From Vibrio pacinii DSM 19139 (GTDB taxonomy: Bacteria; Pseudomonadota; Gammaproteobacteria; Enterobacterales; Vibrionaceae), in assembly GCF_000711795.1 (NCBI RefSeq), contig NZ_JONH01000012.1:164902-228901 (forward strand): DNA of 64,000 nucleotides, in the 5' to 3' direction. A model generated the notes under the pieces. It saw nothing but the letters and a program-made list of their open reading frames with translations, had not been told where the DNA came from and made no database searches. The position numbers and the translations under genes were made by a program. How positions within the stretch are numbered: position 1 is the stretch's first letter; each line of letters starts with the position of its first letter. Positions 54,575-64,000 of the stretch are shown here, in pieces.

Positions 54575-54592
54575 TAGTACAGTTTGCTCAAT

Positions 54593-54615
54593 GGGCGGCT
54601 TCGGTCGCCCTTTTT
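54593..54615 (+). terminator. aap operon terminator
   Basis: GGGCGGC, tetraloop TTCG and GTCGCCC (54593-54610) form a 7-bp stem with a very stable UUCG loop, then TTTTT. Its stem resembles that of the internal terminator at 51405. Confidence 0.92.
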
Positions 54616-54763
54616 AGTTGTTATATTGTGTTACATCTTTCAAAATACATAAGCATCTATTTCTATTATTATTTTACTAACGACTAATCTCGTTGGGGCT
54701 TGATCTTTTGGTTAATCGGCCTCATATATGTTGGTATAAACATAAAACCTTACGAGGAAGATT

Positions 54764-55426
54764 ATGAACAGTCCTATGTTTACCCGCACTTCAACACAAG
54801 AAAGTGCTCTGCAAACGAATAAAGTATTGCGTAATACCTACGCTCTACTGTCAATGACACTGCTTTGGTCTGCGGTTGTTGCTGGTGTTTCTATGGCGAT
54901 GAACCTTCCTCGTCCTGGAATCATCATCATGCTCGTCGGTTTCTACGGCCTGTTATTTTTGACTGAAAAGAACCGCAACAACAGCATGGGTCTAGTATTC
55001 ACATTCCTGTTTACTGGTTTCATGGGGTACACCATTGGCCCAATTCTTAATGCTTACATTGGCGCTGGGATGGGTGATGTTATCCTAATGGCACTTGGTG
55101 GAACCGCACTGTCGTTTATGGCGGCATCGGCTTACGCTCTAACAACTAAACGCGATCTTTCGATGATGGGTGGCTTGATGCTATCACTATTCGTTGTGCT
55201 TGTTGTTGGTATGATTGCGAGCTTCTTTATTCAGTCAACGATTCTTCATCTTGCACTGAGCAGCTTGTTTATTGTGTTCTCCACCATGGCTATTTTGATG
55301 ACAACGCAGGGCATCATTCGCGGTGGTGAGTCAAACTACATCTCAGCGACCATCACGCTGTATGTATCAATTTACAATATCTTCATCAGCCTACTAAGCA
55401 TTTTAGGCATTATGAACGACGACTAA
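54764..55426 (+). CDS. yccA: YccA, Bax-inhibitor-1 family membrane protein
   Basis: A 220-residue polytopic membrane protein with seven hydrophobic segments and the BI-1 motifs GYTIGPILNAYI and a C-terminal SLLSILGIMNDD. In E. coli YccA interacts with and is a substrate of the FtsH protease. It has GAGGA before the ATG and its own terminator. The yccA-tusE-acyP-rlmI order is as in E. coli. Confidence 0.94.
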   Translation: MNSPMFTRTSTQESALQTNKVLRNTYALLSMTLLWSAVVAGVSMAMNLPRPGIIIMLVGFYGLLFLTEKNRNNSMGLVFTFLFTGFMGYTIGPILNAYIGAGMGDVILMALGGTALSFMAASAYALTTKRDLSMMGGLMLSLFVVLVVGMIASFFIQSTILHLALSSLFIVFSTMAILMTTQGIIRGGESNYISATITLYVSIYNIFISLLSILGIMNDD

Positions 55427-55449
55427 TCACTGTCGATTTCAGATGAATC

Positions 55450-55482
55450 AAAAGCCCGAAAACCTGATTTTCGGGCTTTTTG
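55450..55482 (+). terminator. yccA terminator
   Basis: AAGCCCGAAAA pairs with TTTTCGGGCTT around a 5-nt loop between 55452 and 55478, followed by T residues. It lies 24 bases after the yccA stop. Confidence 0.9.
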
Positions 55483-55554
55483 CTACTTGTCATATTGTTT
55501 CTTCAAGGTAAGCTGCGCTACCCTAACTGGTATCATTGGTTTTAGGACAAAAAG

Positions 55555-55884
55555 ATGTTTGAGTACAACGGCAAGCAAATCGAAACTGACGCTCAGGGCT
55601 ACCTACTTGACCATACACAATGGCAAGAAGGCATGATTGAGATATTAGCCGAGCAAGAAGGAATTGAACTCACCGACGCACACCTTGAGGTCGTGCATTT
55701 TGTACGTAAGTTTTACGAAGAGTTTAACACCTCTCCGGCAGTACGCATGCTCGTGAAAGCGATGGAAAAAGCGCACGGGCCCGAGAAAGGCAATAGCAAG
55801 TATCTGTTTAAACTTTTTAAGCAAGGGCCAGCCAAGCAAGCCACCAAACTTGCAGGTCTACCTAAACCAGCCAAGTGCTTGTAG
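55555..55884 (+). CDS. tusE: TusE, sulfur carrier for tRNA 2-thiolation
   Basis: A 109-residue DsrC-family protein that takes persulfide sulfur from TusBCD and hands it to MnmA for 2-thiouridine in tRNA. The penultimate cysteine (PKPAKCL, residue 108) is the sulfur-carrying residue; the family core [16 protein letters not shown] and [14 protein letters not shown] is present. It converges with acyP, with 11 bases between stop codons. Confidence 0.95.
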   Translation: MFEYNGKQIETDAQGYLLDHTQWQEGMIEILAEQEGIELTDAHLEVVHFVRKFYEEFNTSPAVRMLVKAMEKAHGPEKGNSKYLFKLFKQGPAKQATKLAGLPKPAKCL

Positions 55885-55895
55885 CCTGCCTGTCG

Positions 55896-56168
55896 CTATA
55901 GAATTTTAAAACCCTTATAAGGTTTATAACAGATGGACTCCCGCACCACTGAGTCAACTCGTGAGGTGCGTGGTCCATCTTTTAGCCACACTGACAAGGC
56001 TTCGATTTTATCTGGGTTTCCTGACGCAACCACTTCGACATTACCGTTATTTAAATTCATCGCATAGCCGACTAAGCCAAGCTGCATGCCCTGATGCGCC
56101 GTGTGATAACGAAACCCTACTCCTTGAACATGTCCAGATACTGTGAACTTCTCACAACTTTGGTCCAT
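55896..56168 (-). CDS. acyP: Acylphosphatase
   Basis: A 90-residue enzyme that hydrolyses acyl phosphates. The signature [12 protein letters not shown] has catalytic Arg20, and NLNNGNVEV has Asn38 in the GYAMN context. I start at the ATG at 56168 with GAGGT upstream; longer in-frame starts give a non-family N-terminus. It corresponds to E. coli yccX, here on the opposite strand from tusE and rlmI as in E. coli. Confidence 0.93.
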   Translation of the reverse strand: MDQSCEKFTVSGHVQGVGFRYHTAHQGMQLGLVGYAMNLNNGNVEVVASGNPDKIEALSVWLKDGPRTSRVDSVVRESICYKPYKGFKIL

Positions 56169-56263
56169 AAGCATTACCTCAATTAATCCGTCAATGATAT
56201 ATTTATCAGGTTCTATTCTCACCCACAATGGATAGATGGGTCTCCATATCGGATATAATAATT

Positions 56264-57667
56264 ATGAAAGAAATACCATTTCGTTGGATAGATAAATATC
56301 TTATTCATCTCAAAATTCAAGAAAAATTCTATTTACTGTTCTTATTGCCATTGATTGCTTTAGTTGTACTCACCTTAGTATTAGATAACACTGCTGATCA
56401 TATGCTGCAGTTACTTTATCAAGAAGAGCTCGGTTTGATGCGCGATCTCATCGAAGCAGGTAACTTATCGCGAGATCAAGTTTCGGCGATTATTCATAAT
56501 TCTGACTCAATCAGGTTTTCCTCTGAAGCTGGCGCTGTCAGCATTAACAATGGCGCGTTCAGTATTGCAGCAGTGCATGAGCAGAACTTGTGGGCATCAA
56601 TGTCAACCACACATGGCGTCATCATTCTTGTTACATTGTCACTGATTGCGTTGGGCGTGTATTACATTATGACCTTTATCGGTGGTGCGATGTTTACGAT
56701 GAACAAAGCATTAAATACCATTGCCAATGGTGATCTCACCAGTCGAATGAATTTCTTTAAAGTTCGCGATGAGTTCAGTGAAATTGCGATTACGATAGAT
56801 AAAGTCGCTGAACGTGAACAAAACATGGTGATTTCGATTCAAGAATCCATTGCGCTTATGCAGCAAATTAGTTCAGACTTAAATCAATCGAATCAGCAAA
56901 GCGCCGAGGTATCTGGTACCCAGCAAGAACATTTGAATTCGTTGGCCAGCGCAACAGAGCAGATGGCATCGACCATTCGCGAAGTCGCAAACCTTGCTCA
57001 CGACTCAAGCACCCAGACCGAAGATGCGCGAAGTGTCGCGAAACAAGGCCAAGCTAAAGTGGGCCACACTTTAAGTTCGATTTCTCAATTATCGCAAGAG
57101 ATCCTGTCGGCCTCACAGGCTGTCACAGAACTGGATGCCAATGCGGCACAAATCGACGAGGTGGTCAGTACTATTCGTGGTATTTCTGAGCAAACCAATT
57201 TACTTGCACTCAATGCCGCGATTGAGGCAGCGCGCGCTGGAGAACAAGGCCGAGGCTTTGCCGTTGTTGCAGACGAGGTTCGAGCACTAGCAGGTCGCAC
57301 TCAGCAAGCCACTGTAGAAATTCAGTCGATGATAGAAGCATTGCAGCGCAACAGCCAGTCTTTGACGAAGCTAATGGAAACAACGGTTGCTAACGCCGCT
57401 GACGGCCAACAGCTTATGTCTGAAGTCGATATCGAGATTGGCTCTTTGGCCGAGAAAAACCAATCAATATCTGACAGCAGCATGCAAATTGCTACTGCGG
57501 CTGAAGAGCAAGGTGTCGTTGCCGATAACATCGCCGCCAGTGTTGAAGAGATTCGAGTCCAAGCAGACAATGTCCACAATATGATCAACGCAACCAACTC
57601 GAACATCACTCAACTTCGTAGCCAGAGTGACCAAATGGAAACCTTACTCACTGGGCTAAAAGCTTAA
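56264..57667 (+). CDS. Methyl-accepting chemotaxis protein
   Basis: A 467-residue chemoreceptor. Two transmembrane helices (about 22-40 and 112-135) frame a short periplasmic domain of about 70 residues, too small for a dCACHE sensor and with no fold I recognise. A HAMP region ([15 protein letters not shown]) leads to the signalling hairpin whose tip [19 protein letters not shown] is intact. There is no C-terminal CheR/CheB pentapeptide. The start at 56264 has only a weak ribosome site. It lies between acyP and rlmI, an insertion relative to E. coli. Confidence 0.9.
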   Translation: MKEIPFRWIDKYLIHLKIQEKFYLLFLLPLIALVVLTLVLDNTADHMLQLLYQEELGLMRDLIEAGNLSRDQVSAIIHNSDSIRFSSEAGAVSINNGAFSIAAVHEQNLWASMSTTHGVIILVTLSLIALGVYYIMTFIGGAMFTMNKALNTIANGDLTSRMNFFKVRDEFSEIAITIDKVAEREQNMVISIQESIALMQQISSDLNQSNQQSAEVSGTQQEHLNSLASATEQMASTIREVANLAHDSSTQTEDARSVAKQGQAKVGHTLSSISQLSQEILSASQAVTELDANAAQIDEVVSTIRGISEQTNLLALNAAIEAARAGEQGRGFAVVADEVRALAGRTQQATVEIQSMIEALQRNSQSLTKLMETTVANAADGQQLMSEVDIEIGSLAEKNQSISDSSMQIATAAEEQGVVADNIAASVEEIRVQADNVHNMINATNSNITQLRSQSDQMETLLTGLKA

Positions 57668-57673
57668 ACTAGC

Positions 57674-57697
57674 GAGCCGCTACTCAGCGGCTCTTTT
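57674..57697 (+). terminator. Chemoreceptor gene terminator
   Basis: GAGCCGCT (57674-57681), loop ACTC and AGCGGCTC (57686-57693), then TTTTATTT. Perfect 8-bp stem, starting 6 bases after the stop. Confidence 0.92.
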
Positions 57698-57763
57698 ATT
57701 TGCTTTTCCAAGACACATCTTACAAAATACCCCTCCTTTCAAAACAGACAATTGAGCAGTGCA

Positions 57764-58957
57764 ATGACTCCAGCTATCTATCTCGTCAAAGGCCGTGATA
57801 AATCTCTTCGCCGCAAACACCCTTGGGTATTTTCTCGTGGTGTTCACAAGGTGGAAGGTGAGCCAAAACTCGGTGAGACCGTTGATGTCTTTACCCATGA
57901 CGGAAAATGGTTAGCAAAAGCGGCTTACTCACCAAACTCGCAAATTCGCGCTCGTGTATGGAGCTTTAAAAAAGAGTCGATAGACACCGCATTCTTTGTT
58001 AAACGTATTCAGAATGCTCAACTGCTGCGCGAAGACATTATTCAACGCGACGGTTTAACTGGCTACCGACTTATTGCCGCAGAGTCTGACGGTTTGCCTG
58101 GCATCACCATTGATAAGTATCAAGATTATCTAGTGTGTCAGCTACTAAGTGCGGGCGCGGAGTTCAATAAACAGTCATTAATTGACGCATTAGTACAAGT
58201 GTTTCCTCAATGCAGTGTATATGAACGCTCTGATGTGGCTGTGCGCAAGAAAGAAGGACTTCAAGAGACGACAGGGGTTCTACATGGTCAGGAGCCTCCT
58301 AAATCAGTCGTTATTGAAGAGAACGGCGTCCAAATTAGTGTTGATATTATCGGTGGTCACAAGACAGGTTTCTATCTCGATCAGCGCGACAGTCGTCAAC
58401 AATCAATGAAGTACGTACAAGATAAAGAAGTGCTGAACTGTTTCTCTTACACCGGAGGCTTTGGGTTATACGCTCTAAAAGGCGGGGCAAAGCGCGTGAT
58501 CAATGCCGATGTTTCTCAGCCAGCACTTGATACCGCTAAATACAATGCTGAACTCAATGAATTTGATATCTCAAAAAAGCGTGCCGTGTTCTTAAATGCC
58601 GACGTATTCAAGTTGCTACGTGAATATCGCGATCAAGGCACTCAGTTTGATGTGGTTATCATGGACCCACCTAAGTTCGTTTCAAGTAAGAACAACTTAA
58701 CGTCAGGCGCTAATGGTTATAAAGATATCAACATGTTAGCGATGCAGATCTTGAAACCTGGCGGCACCCTACTGACCTACTCTTGCTCTGGCCTGATGAG
58801 TGGCGACTTATTTCAAAAAGTGATTGCTGACGCTGCCTTAGATTCAGGACGCGAGGTGAAGTTTATCGAACGCTTCGAACAAGCCGCCGACCACCCTACC
58901 GACAGTGCATATCCAGAGGGTTTCTACCTTAAAGGGTTTGCTTGTAAGGTGTTGTAA
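57764..58957 (+). CDS. rlmI: RlmI, 23S rRNA m5C1962 methyltransferase
   Basis: Methylates C1962 of 23S rRNA. The 397 residues match RlmI: an N-terminal PUA domain ([20 protein letters not shown]), an EEHEP-like region, the SAM motif [13 protein letters not shown] and catalytic motifs DPPKFV and TYSCSGLM. I start at the ATG at 57764, four codons inside a longer TTG-started frame. It ends the yccA-tusE-acyP-rlmI group and is followed by its own terminator. Confidence 0.94.
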   Translation: MTPAIYLVKGRDKSLRRKHPWVFSRGVHKVEGEPKLGETVDVFTHDGKWLAKAAYSPNSQIRARVWSFKKESIDTAFFVKRIQNAQLLREDIIQRDGLTGYRLIAAESDGLPGITIDKYQDYLVCQLLSAGAEFNKQSLIDALVQVFPQCSVYERSDVAVRKKEGLQETTGVLHGQEPPKSVVIEENGVQISVDIIGGHKTGFYLDQRDSRQQSMKYVQDKEVLNCFSYTGGFGLYALKGGAKRVINADVSQPALDTAKYNAELNEFDISKKRAVFLNADVFKLLREYRDQGTQFDVVIMDPPKFVSSKNNLTSGANGYKDINMLAMQILKPGGTLLTYSCSGLMSGDLFQKVIADAALDSGREVKFIERFEQAADHPTDSAYPEGFYLKGFACKVL

Positions 58958-58983
58958 GTACAAGTGACCAACAACGAATATAG

Positions 58984-59012
58984 AAAAACCACCTTATCAG
59001 GTGGTTTTTTAT
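58984..59012 (+). terminator. rlmI terminator, usable in both directions
   Basis: AAACCACCT (58986-58994), loop TATC and AGGTGGTTT (58999-59007), with A residues before and T residues after. It ends rlmI and may also stop the convergent adhesin transcript, whose stop is at 59063. Confidence 0.92.
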
Positions 59013-59062
59013 AGGCGTAATAAATCAGCCGGAGTTCAGAAATGACTCCGACTGTCGTTATT

Positions 59063-62000
59063 TTAGTACTTTAAATGTTCTAAGCTATCTACCAAACTAT
59101 TAGTGATATCTGTAGCGGAAGCACCATTGAAATCGATGGTTAACGTATCAGCACCCTTTTCAATCGTCATGGTTGATGTGCCACTTGCTTCTGTGACCGA
59201 AATTTTAACACTATCTGTCTCACCAATATGATCAGAACCAGTCACAAGCTCATCCAATAACTCAGTAATGTCCTCTTTTGATACATCGTTAAACAAATCG
59301 GCCAAATCAAGTTTATCGTTTTCGGTTGCATCAAAGTCGGTAACGCGATCATGCTCTGTCGCCATATCTACCCATTTGAAGATGTCGGCGCCATCATCAC
59401 CAACTAAGATATCATCGCCCAATCCACCAATGATAGTATCGTTACCCGATCCACCACGGACAGCATCATTTCCTTCACCACCATCTAAGATGTCGTTGCC
59501 TGTACCACCGAAGATAATATCTGAACCACCTTCACCGTAAATTTGATCGTTCCCACCACCGCCGTGGGCGATATCTAACCAAGCGTCAGAACTGCCACTT
59601 ACCGTTAGTGCTCCATCTTCCGTGGTTGTAGTCAGCTGCTCGACTGTCTTGTTGATGAACCCATTAATAGCACTAGTTTGAGCTGTATCATTCAAATCCT
59701 GGCCTGGAGAATGACTTTCACCAAGGTAAATTGTATCGGAGCCTCTACCCATAAGGACATCATCACCAGCAATACCTGTATCGATCATTGCACCTACTGA
59801 TTCATCGTAGTTAATCAGCGAATGACCTGCACCTTCGTATATTGTTGCCGCCGAATATGCCCACTGGTAGTCTGGATGTCCTTCACGTATAGCAACATGG
59901 TCAACACCACCTCCTGCGCCAGAGGATTGTAAAACAGTCGATGCATCAATAGTAACAGTCCCTGCAGTTGGGCTCACTTGGTTGTCAGAATCCACTGCCC
60001 AGTATTTGAAATCGTCATTGACTTCAACTTCACCGGAAACCACCATATTCACACCAGCAATATTGAAACCAGCGCCTTGACCACCATTATTAGTATTAAC
60101 TACAACCAGCCTAACCTCATCAAAAGTCACAGAAGATGAAACAGTTGCTGTTCCCGAGTGGTCAGGATTTGGATGCGGAACAGTTATGTCTAAGTCGAAT
60201 GGAGTACCTACGCTTTGACCGTTGTCGAATAAGTACGCGACTACCTTGGCATGTGAATTCGTCCCAAGTAACCCCTGCAAGCTAACAAGATGGAGTGTTG
60301 CTTCTGAAATATTACCTTTATCAGAAGCAATCGAAATAAACTCGCCAAAACTCGTTTCCTCTCCCAAGCCTTCATTGTGGTCGGTACTTACAAAAACGCC
60401 TTCTTGCTTATTGGTTGGATCATACTCTATCGTAGCGTTACCTTTTTCAAATTCACCACCGTCAAAAGTACCACCACTTATAAATATACCATTGAGGCTT
60501 AGCTCACTAACCCCGCTAGTTCCTGCTAGCTCAGAGTTTGATATTGCACGTGTAACCTGAGCATCTTGGTCTACAACGTAGTAAACTTCTGTATCATCTC
60601 TGAACTCTACATCGCTTGTATCTAACATCTCTTGGGTTATCTTAACGAAGCTGCCGCTTTCTGCATCTTTGTAATAAAGATCGCCATTGGTTGGCAGGCT
60701 TTCAAGTCTGACGCTCGTGACTTTATTATCGTCTGCAAACACATCGTCTTGTACATCAGTGGCATTTGGCGCGAAGTTCACTTTAACAACACTGTGATCA
60801 GAATCTAAGTCAAAGTCTTTAGCTATTGGTAAGTCATCATTATTGCCACCATCGCTTGTATCCGTAACACTAATTACCGTTTCCGCTGCTGCTGAAACCT
60901 GACCTTTATCATCAGTTACTGTTACTTCAATAACGCGATCTGTGTTGTCTGGGTCATCACTAGTATTGCTGAATGTAATGGCTTTGAGTGCCGCTTCAAA
61001 CTCATCTGCTGCTAATGAACCGCCGTTTAGCGCAGTAATGACGAGTAAGCCGGTGATAGGGTCATTAGTGACCGAGAACTTACTTCTATCTACTGCCGAG
61101 TCATCAAACTGGTCTCCAGTTTTACCATTGGTGAGTTTGATTGACATTGAAGAGATAAGATTGTTGTCATCAAAGATATCCGCATCGACATCAGCAATAG
61201 CAGCACCACCTTGACCTTCAACATAATTGGTAGAGTAGTCAATTCCATCGTCCACTGGATGTATTGAGATTACAAGATCGTTATAGTCTTTATCACCATT
61301 ATTAACTGGTAGGTCTTCAATCTTAATTTCAGACTTATCATCAGAAATCTGGAATTGTGATTTATGTGCATCAACATGGCTAAAGTAGGCAGTTTGATCA
61401 CTTTCACTATCATTGATAAATAGCTTACCGTCTGCATCAACCGTCAACACATCATTTGGTTCAACGGCGTTAGCTCCGTCGGACAATAGGAAAAACTCTA
61501 CATTATCTAGAGAGTTAAGTAGCGCTAGTGCTTGCTTATCTACAACACTGTTGGTATTGCCAATAAGAACATTAAGCTCAGCTGTCCCTGTGTTGCTGTC
61601 CCAGATATAGTAGCCGAACACGTTGCTATGACTAGCACTTTCCGAAACCATATCGATCTGGTACTGCGTACCATTTAGGTCAACTTCTGGTCGATCGTCA
61701 TTCAAGATATCCCCAGATGCCGCGACACCGCCGACCTCAATGTTGTAGTTTTCTGTAGGCTCGACCTCACCATCTAGTACAGTTGGGATAACAATGTCGA
61801 AAGAGTCTACATTCGGCGGTACAAACAATTCGCCTGTGTAGGCATTGTAAGTAACACCATTGGTAAAGGTAGCATTGCTTAAATCTACATCTTGATTGTC
61901 TGCATGGCCTACTTGGTTAGGTTTTACACCAAACTTAACCGCTAACAATTGAGAAAGCGCAGAGCTTTCAGATATGTTCACTGTAAAGCTCAGTGATTCA

Positions 62001-64000
62001 CCCTCGTTAACTTTGGTAGCGTTAACATCGATAGAGACAACATTTACCGTTGGAACGTCTGGATTGACGATGATCGTAATATTTGCCGTATCAGAGCCGC
62101 CATTACCATCTGAAATAGTATATTCAAACGACGTTTTTCCGCTGAAGTTATCATCAAAATCAAAGACAACATAATCACCATCGATAAAGGCTTTTTGGTC
62201 ACCAAAACCAGTAATTGTGATCTCGTCACCATCTAAGTCGATATCATTAGAAAGAATCTCTGAGATCGGAATACGAATTTCACCTTCGCTTTGATTAACA
62301 GCGTAAGCACCCGTGCCGGTCGCTTCAAAACCGACCAGGAAGTAGTCTGATGAGTCAGTCTGCTTAGCTTCGCCATCAACAAAATCAGTCGCTTCAAAGA
62401 CCACAGTATCAAACGCAACATCACCTAGGTCGATTTTAAATGAGCCTTCATGCCCGGAATCAAGGCTAAAGACACCGCTTTGAACTGGCTTACCATCAAG
62501 GTAGGCAGTCCACATACCTTGCTCACCCGCTGCACCTTCACCTGAAACAAGATGAGATACGGCAAATGAAAAGCTTGACGCTGGTTTAGGAAGATTGATA
62601 GCAATCTTCTCAGACTCGCCAGTTTCACGGTTGTACTGGAGCTGAGCAGCTGGACCACCGTTAACGTCACCCTCAACACCTAACTCGTACCCGTTAGTAA
62701 AGGTAAGTTGATGATCAGATTTATCACTGACATTTTCGCCAAGTTTACCAACATCAGCCTTGATGTCGACTTGATCAAATTCCCAACTATTTCCAGCTAC
62801 GAACGTGCCAAGTTTAACAGTAAAGGTTTGTGGATCATCACTGGCAACTGGAGCATCGTTAACTGGAGTGACATTAAGCGTCACTGTAGCATCGTCATAA
62901 CCTCCATTACTGTCAGTAACTGCGTATTTAAACGTAGCTTCGCCGTTATAATCTTTGTCTGGAGTGAATGTTATTACGCCATTTTCGTAGTCAACTTCTA
63001 TCTTACCGTTGGTAGGTGAAATAATTGAATCACGAACAATCAACAAATCGTCTCCATCGATATCTGTGTCATTCGCTAACAATTCAGCAAACGTGATTTC
63101 AATTGCGATTTCTTCTTCAGTAGTAAGAACCGGTTTATTGATGCCTGTGACAGTAATATTGTCTAAAAGAGCCCCGTAACTATCAGAATTACCCGCACCA
63201 GCAAAGCTCAAATCAGCACTGTCGTTTTGCACATCAAACTCAGCGGTAACGTTATACCAACCATTGGAGTCTGGGCCGTTGATACTAACCTTAGAAGTAT
63301 CCCCTCCCGAAACAGTCCCATCAGCATGAACAGTGATTATTTCGCCACTAAAAGAAAACTTCATATCGGATGATGAATCACCATCACGGCGAGGGTTGTA
63401 ATCGAATTCAACTCGAATACTGTCTTGACCAGCGGTATTTATGGTAGTGGTAATCGCTGTGTTTTGATGTGCATCAAGCTCTGCGATGTAATTGCCATCG
63501 GTAGCTTTTGCAATTAAGCCATCACGTTGGATTTCTAGGCCGTTAGTTGCATCCCAATCGCCTACCTGATCACCGTTGACAACGGTCCAGCGACCAGTAT
63601 TGGTCATATGTTCAAATGACTCTCTAAACAGAAGTGTTTCACTACCTATCGTGTAAGTATCATCGAGAGCAATTGGACCATCGTTGGTGCCCGTGACGGT
63701 GATTGTCGCGGTCGAGGTAATTGGTTCGCCACTCTCATCACTCATCGTGTACGTCACCACCACTTGCTCTGTCACCCCGTCTGCCAGGTGATCAAAGTCC
63801 GCACCTGTCGCTTCGAACACTAGTTTGTTGTCGACGATGGTGACCAAGCCTTTCTCCGACGCCACTTTATCCAATGTAAACTGAGCATCGTCATCCAAGT
63901 CCGTGTCGTTCGCCAACACATCCACCGTTACGCTGCTGTTTTCATTCACTGCGCCAGTGTCCACTTTAGCGACTGGAAGGTCGTTGGTGCCCGTGACGGT
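59063..64000 (-). CDS. Giant type I-secreted VCBS/RTX adhesin, C-terminal part (gene runs off the window)
   Basis: The frame is open to the right edge, so only the last 1645 residues are present; the apparent GTG start at 63964 is just a valine codon. From the edge inward I see: a VCBS repeat of about 100 residues (63680-63980, TYTMSDESGEPITSTATITV); a beta-sandwich domain (about 63110-63640); cadherin-like domains with NDTDIDGDD and NGEATFKYAVTDSNGG; a second beta-sandwich (62290-62830); a Calx-beta-like region (61690-62030); a DUF4114-like domain (61250-61680, DKDYNDLVISI); more cadherin-like units; RTX nonapeptides (59375-59562) and a T1SS C-terminal target ending SLEHLKY. Family knowledge says such proteins leave by an ABC/TolC type I system, bind calcium through the repeats and mediate attachment. 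No T1SS or LapG/LapD gene is in the window. Confidence 0.9.
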   Translation of the reverse strand, partial: TVTGTNDLPVAKVDTGAVNENSSVTVDVLANDTDLDDDAQFTLDKVASEKGLVTIVDNKLVFEATGADFDHLADGVTEQVVVTYTMSDESGEPITSTATITVTGTNDGPIALDDTYTIGSETLLFRESFEHMTNTGRWTVVNGDQVGDWDATNGLEIQRDGLIAKATDGNYIAELDAHQNTAITTTINTAGQDSIRVEFDYNPRRDGDSSSDMKFSFSGEIITVHADGTVSGGDTSKVSINGPDSNGWYNVTAEFDVQNDSADLSFAGAGNSDSYGALLDNITVTGINKPVLTTEEEIAIEITFAELLANDTDIDGDDLLIVRDSIISPTNGKIEVDYENGVITFTPDKDYNGEATFKYAVTDSNGGYDDATVTLNVTPVNDAPVASDDPQTFTVKLGTFVAGNSWEFDQVDIKADVGKLGENVSDKSDHQLTFTNGYELGVEGDVNGGPAAQLQYNRETGESEKIAINLPKPASSFSFAVSHLVSGEGAAGEQGMWTAYLDGKPVQSGVFSLDSGHEGSFKIDLGDVAFDTVVFEATDFVDGEAKQTDSSDYFLVGFEATGTGAYAVNQSEGEIRIPISEILSNDIDLDGDEITITGFGDQKAFIDGDYVVFDFDDNFSGKTSFEYTISDGNGGSDTANITIIVNPDVPTVNVVSIDVNATKVNEGESLSFTVNISESSALSQLLAVKFGVKPNQVGHADNQDVDLSNATFTNGVTYNAYTGELFVPPNVDSFDIVIPTVLDGEVEPTENYNIEVGGVAASGDILNDDRPEVDLNGTQYQIDMVSESASHSNVFGYYIWDSNTGTAELNVLIGNTNSVVDKQALALLNSLDNVEFFLLSDGANAVEPNDVLTVDADGKLFINDSESDQTAYFSHVDAHKSQFQISDDKSEIKIEDLPVNNGDKDYNDLVISIHPVDDGIDYSTNYVEGQGGAAIADVDADIFDDNNLISSMSIKLTNGKTGDQFDDSAVDRSKFSVTNDPITGLLVITALNGGSLAADEFEAALKAITFSNTSDDPDNTDRVIEVTVTDDKGQVSAAAETVISVTDTSDGGNNDDLPIAKDFDLDSDHSVVKVNFAPNATDVQDDVFADDNKVTSVRLESLPTNGDLYYKDAESGSFVKITQEMLDTSDVEFRDDTEVYYVVDQDAQVTRAISNSELAGTSGVSELSLNGIFISGGTFDGGEFEKGNATIEYDPTNKQEGVFVSTDHNEGLGEETSFGEFISIASDKGNISEATLHLVSLQGLLGTNSHAKVVAYLFDNGQSVGTPFDLDITVPHPNPDHSGTATVSSSVTFDEVRLVVVNTNNGGQGAGFNIAGVNMVVSGEVEVNDDFKYWAVDSDNQVSPTAGTVTIDASTVLQSSGAGGGVDHVAIREGHPDYQWAYSAATIYEGAGHSLINYDESVGAMIDTGIAGDDVLMGRGSDTIYLGESHSPGQDLNDTAQTSAINGFINKTVEQLTTTTEDGALTVSGSSDAWLDIAHGGGGNDQIYGEGGSDIIFGGTGNDILDGGEGNDAVRGGSGNDTIIGGLGDDILVGDDGADIFKWVDMATEHDRVTDFDATENDKLDLADLFNDVSKEDITELLDELVTGSDHIGETDSVKISVTEASGTSTMTIEKGADTLTIDFNGASATDITNSLVDSLEHLKY
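59375..59562 (-). repeat. RTX nonapeptide repeats in the adhesin
   Basis: Six to seven GGxGxDxUx repeats in tandem, for example GGGGNDQIYGEGGSDIIF, GGTGNDILDGGEGNDAV and GGSGNDTIIGGLGDDILV. They form a calcium-binding beta roll that aids folding after type I secretion. Confidence 0.93.
63681..64000 (-). repeat. VCBS repeat unit with 300-bp period
   Basis: The 20-base string at 63681-63700 recurs unchanged at 63981-64000, exactly 300 bp (100 codons) apart, marking a VCBS repeat boundary (ITVTGTND). The tandem array evidently continues past the right edge. Confidence 0.85.

Noticed and set aside
54701..54718. TTGAT...TTAATC upstream of yccA as an FNR box
   Set aside because: Right half does not match ATCAA and the spacing is wrong.
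59268..62174. Several plus-strand open frames opposite the adhesin
   Set aside because: They are antisense shadows created by the biased Asp/Gly/Thr codon composition of the repeat protein; no ribosome sites or family features.
63964..63966. GTG as start of the adhesin gene
   Set aside because: The frame continues open to the window edge with VCBS repeat sequence (TVTGTND), so this codon is an internal valine.

Overview
The window is a piece of a gammaproteobacterial chromosome, almost certainly a marine Vibrio (large chromosome). Protein sequences and gene order both point there: a cbb3 oxidase cluster sits back to back with an NO-sensor/hybrid-kinase pair of the VpsV(NosP)/VpsS type, there is a 1613-residue NAD-dependent glutamate dehydrogenase, a GlyGly-CTERM protein, and a giant type I-secreted VCBS/RTX adhesin. 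I saw no tRNA, rRNA, insertion sequence, phage or CRISPR array. Apart from the adhesin the window reads as core genome.

Region by region. (1) 1-8 kb, all on the minus strand: ccoNOQP, ccoH, ccoI, ccoS and a SafE-type membrane protein make and assemble the high-affinity cbb3 oxidase, followed by fnr, the oxygen-sensing regulator, with a perfect FNR box in its own promoter. (2) 8.2-11.5 kb, plus strand: a small membrane protein, a FIST-domain (NosP/VpsV-like) sensor and a hybrid histidine kinase (VpsS-like). (3) 11.7-23.6 kb: a block whose order matches the E. coli pyrD-zapC-rlmL-uup-rmf-fabA-lonH-matP region, with a DUF3466 gene where E. coli has pqiABC. fabA keeps FadR-like and FabR-like operators. 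Four perfect matS sites (3865, 12994, 20159, 22537) and two one-mismatch sites place this left third in the Ter macrodomain, which the MatP encoded here organises. (4) 23.7-34.6 kb: NAD-glutamate dehydrogenase, DUF2835, pepN, an exported protein of unknown function and prc. (5) 34.6-43.2 kb: proQ, msrC, an ABC exporter, the letA-letB lipid-transport pair and rsmF, matching E. coli prc-proQ-yebR-yebS-yebT-rsmF with the exporter added.

(6) 43.4-49.9 kb: cvfB, an unrecognised membrane protein, a DUF4442 protein, a stand-alone degenerate PEP-synthase C-terminal domain next to an AroH-type DAHP synthase, yajQ, and a siroheme synthase with an eroded methyltransferase tail. (7) 50.3-54.6 kb: a complete polar amino-acid ABC importer (aapJQMP) with two CRP-like sites and a leader hairpin upstream. 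(8) 54.8-59.0 kb: yccA-tusE-acyP-rlmI as in E. coli, with a chemoreceptor gene between acyP and rlmI. (9) 59.1-64.0 kb: the C-terminal 1645 residues of a giant adhesin that runs off the right end.

Nothing here is clearly an entirely new system. The best leads are the dense matS cluster with a variant site in front of matP, the NO-sensor module facing cbb3 oxidase, the PEP-synthase-like pseudo-enzyme beside aroH, an orphan GntR/HutC-type palindrome upstream of rlmKL, and the domain mix and near-identical repeats of the adhesin. All calls come from reading the sequence; no database search was run.
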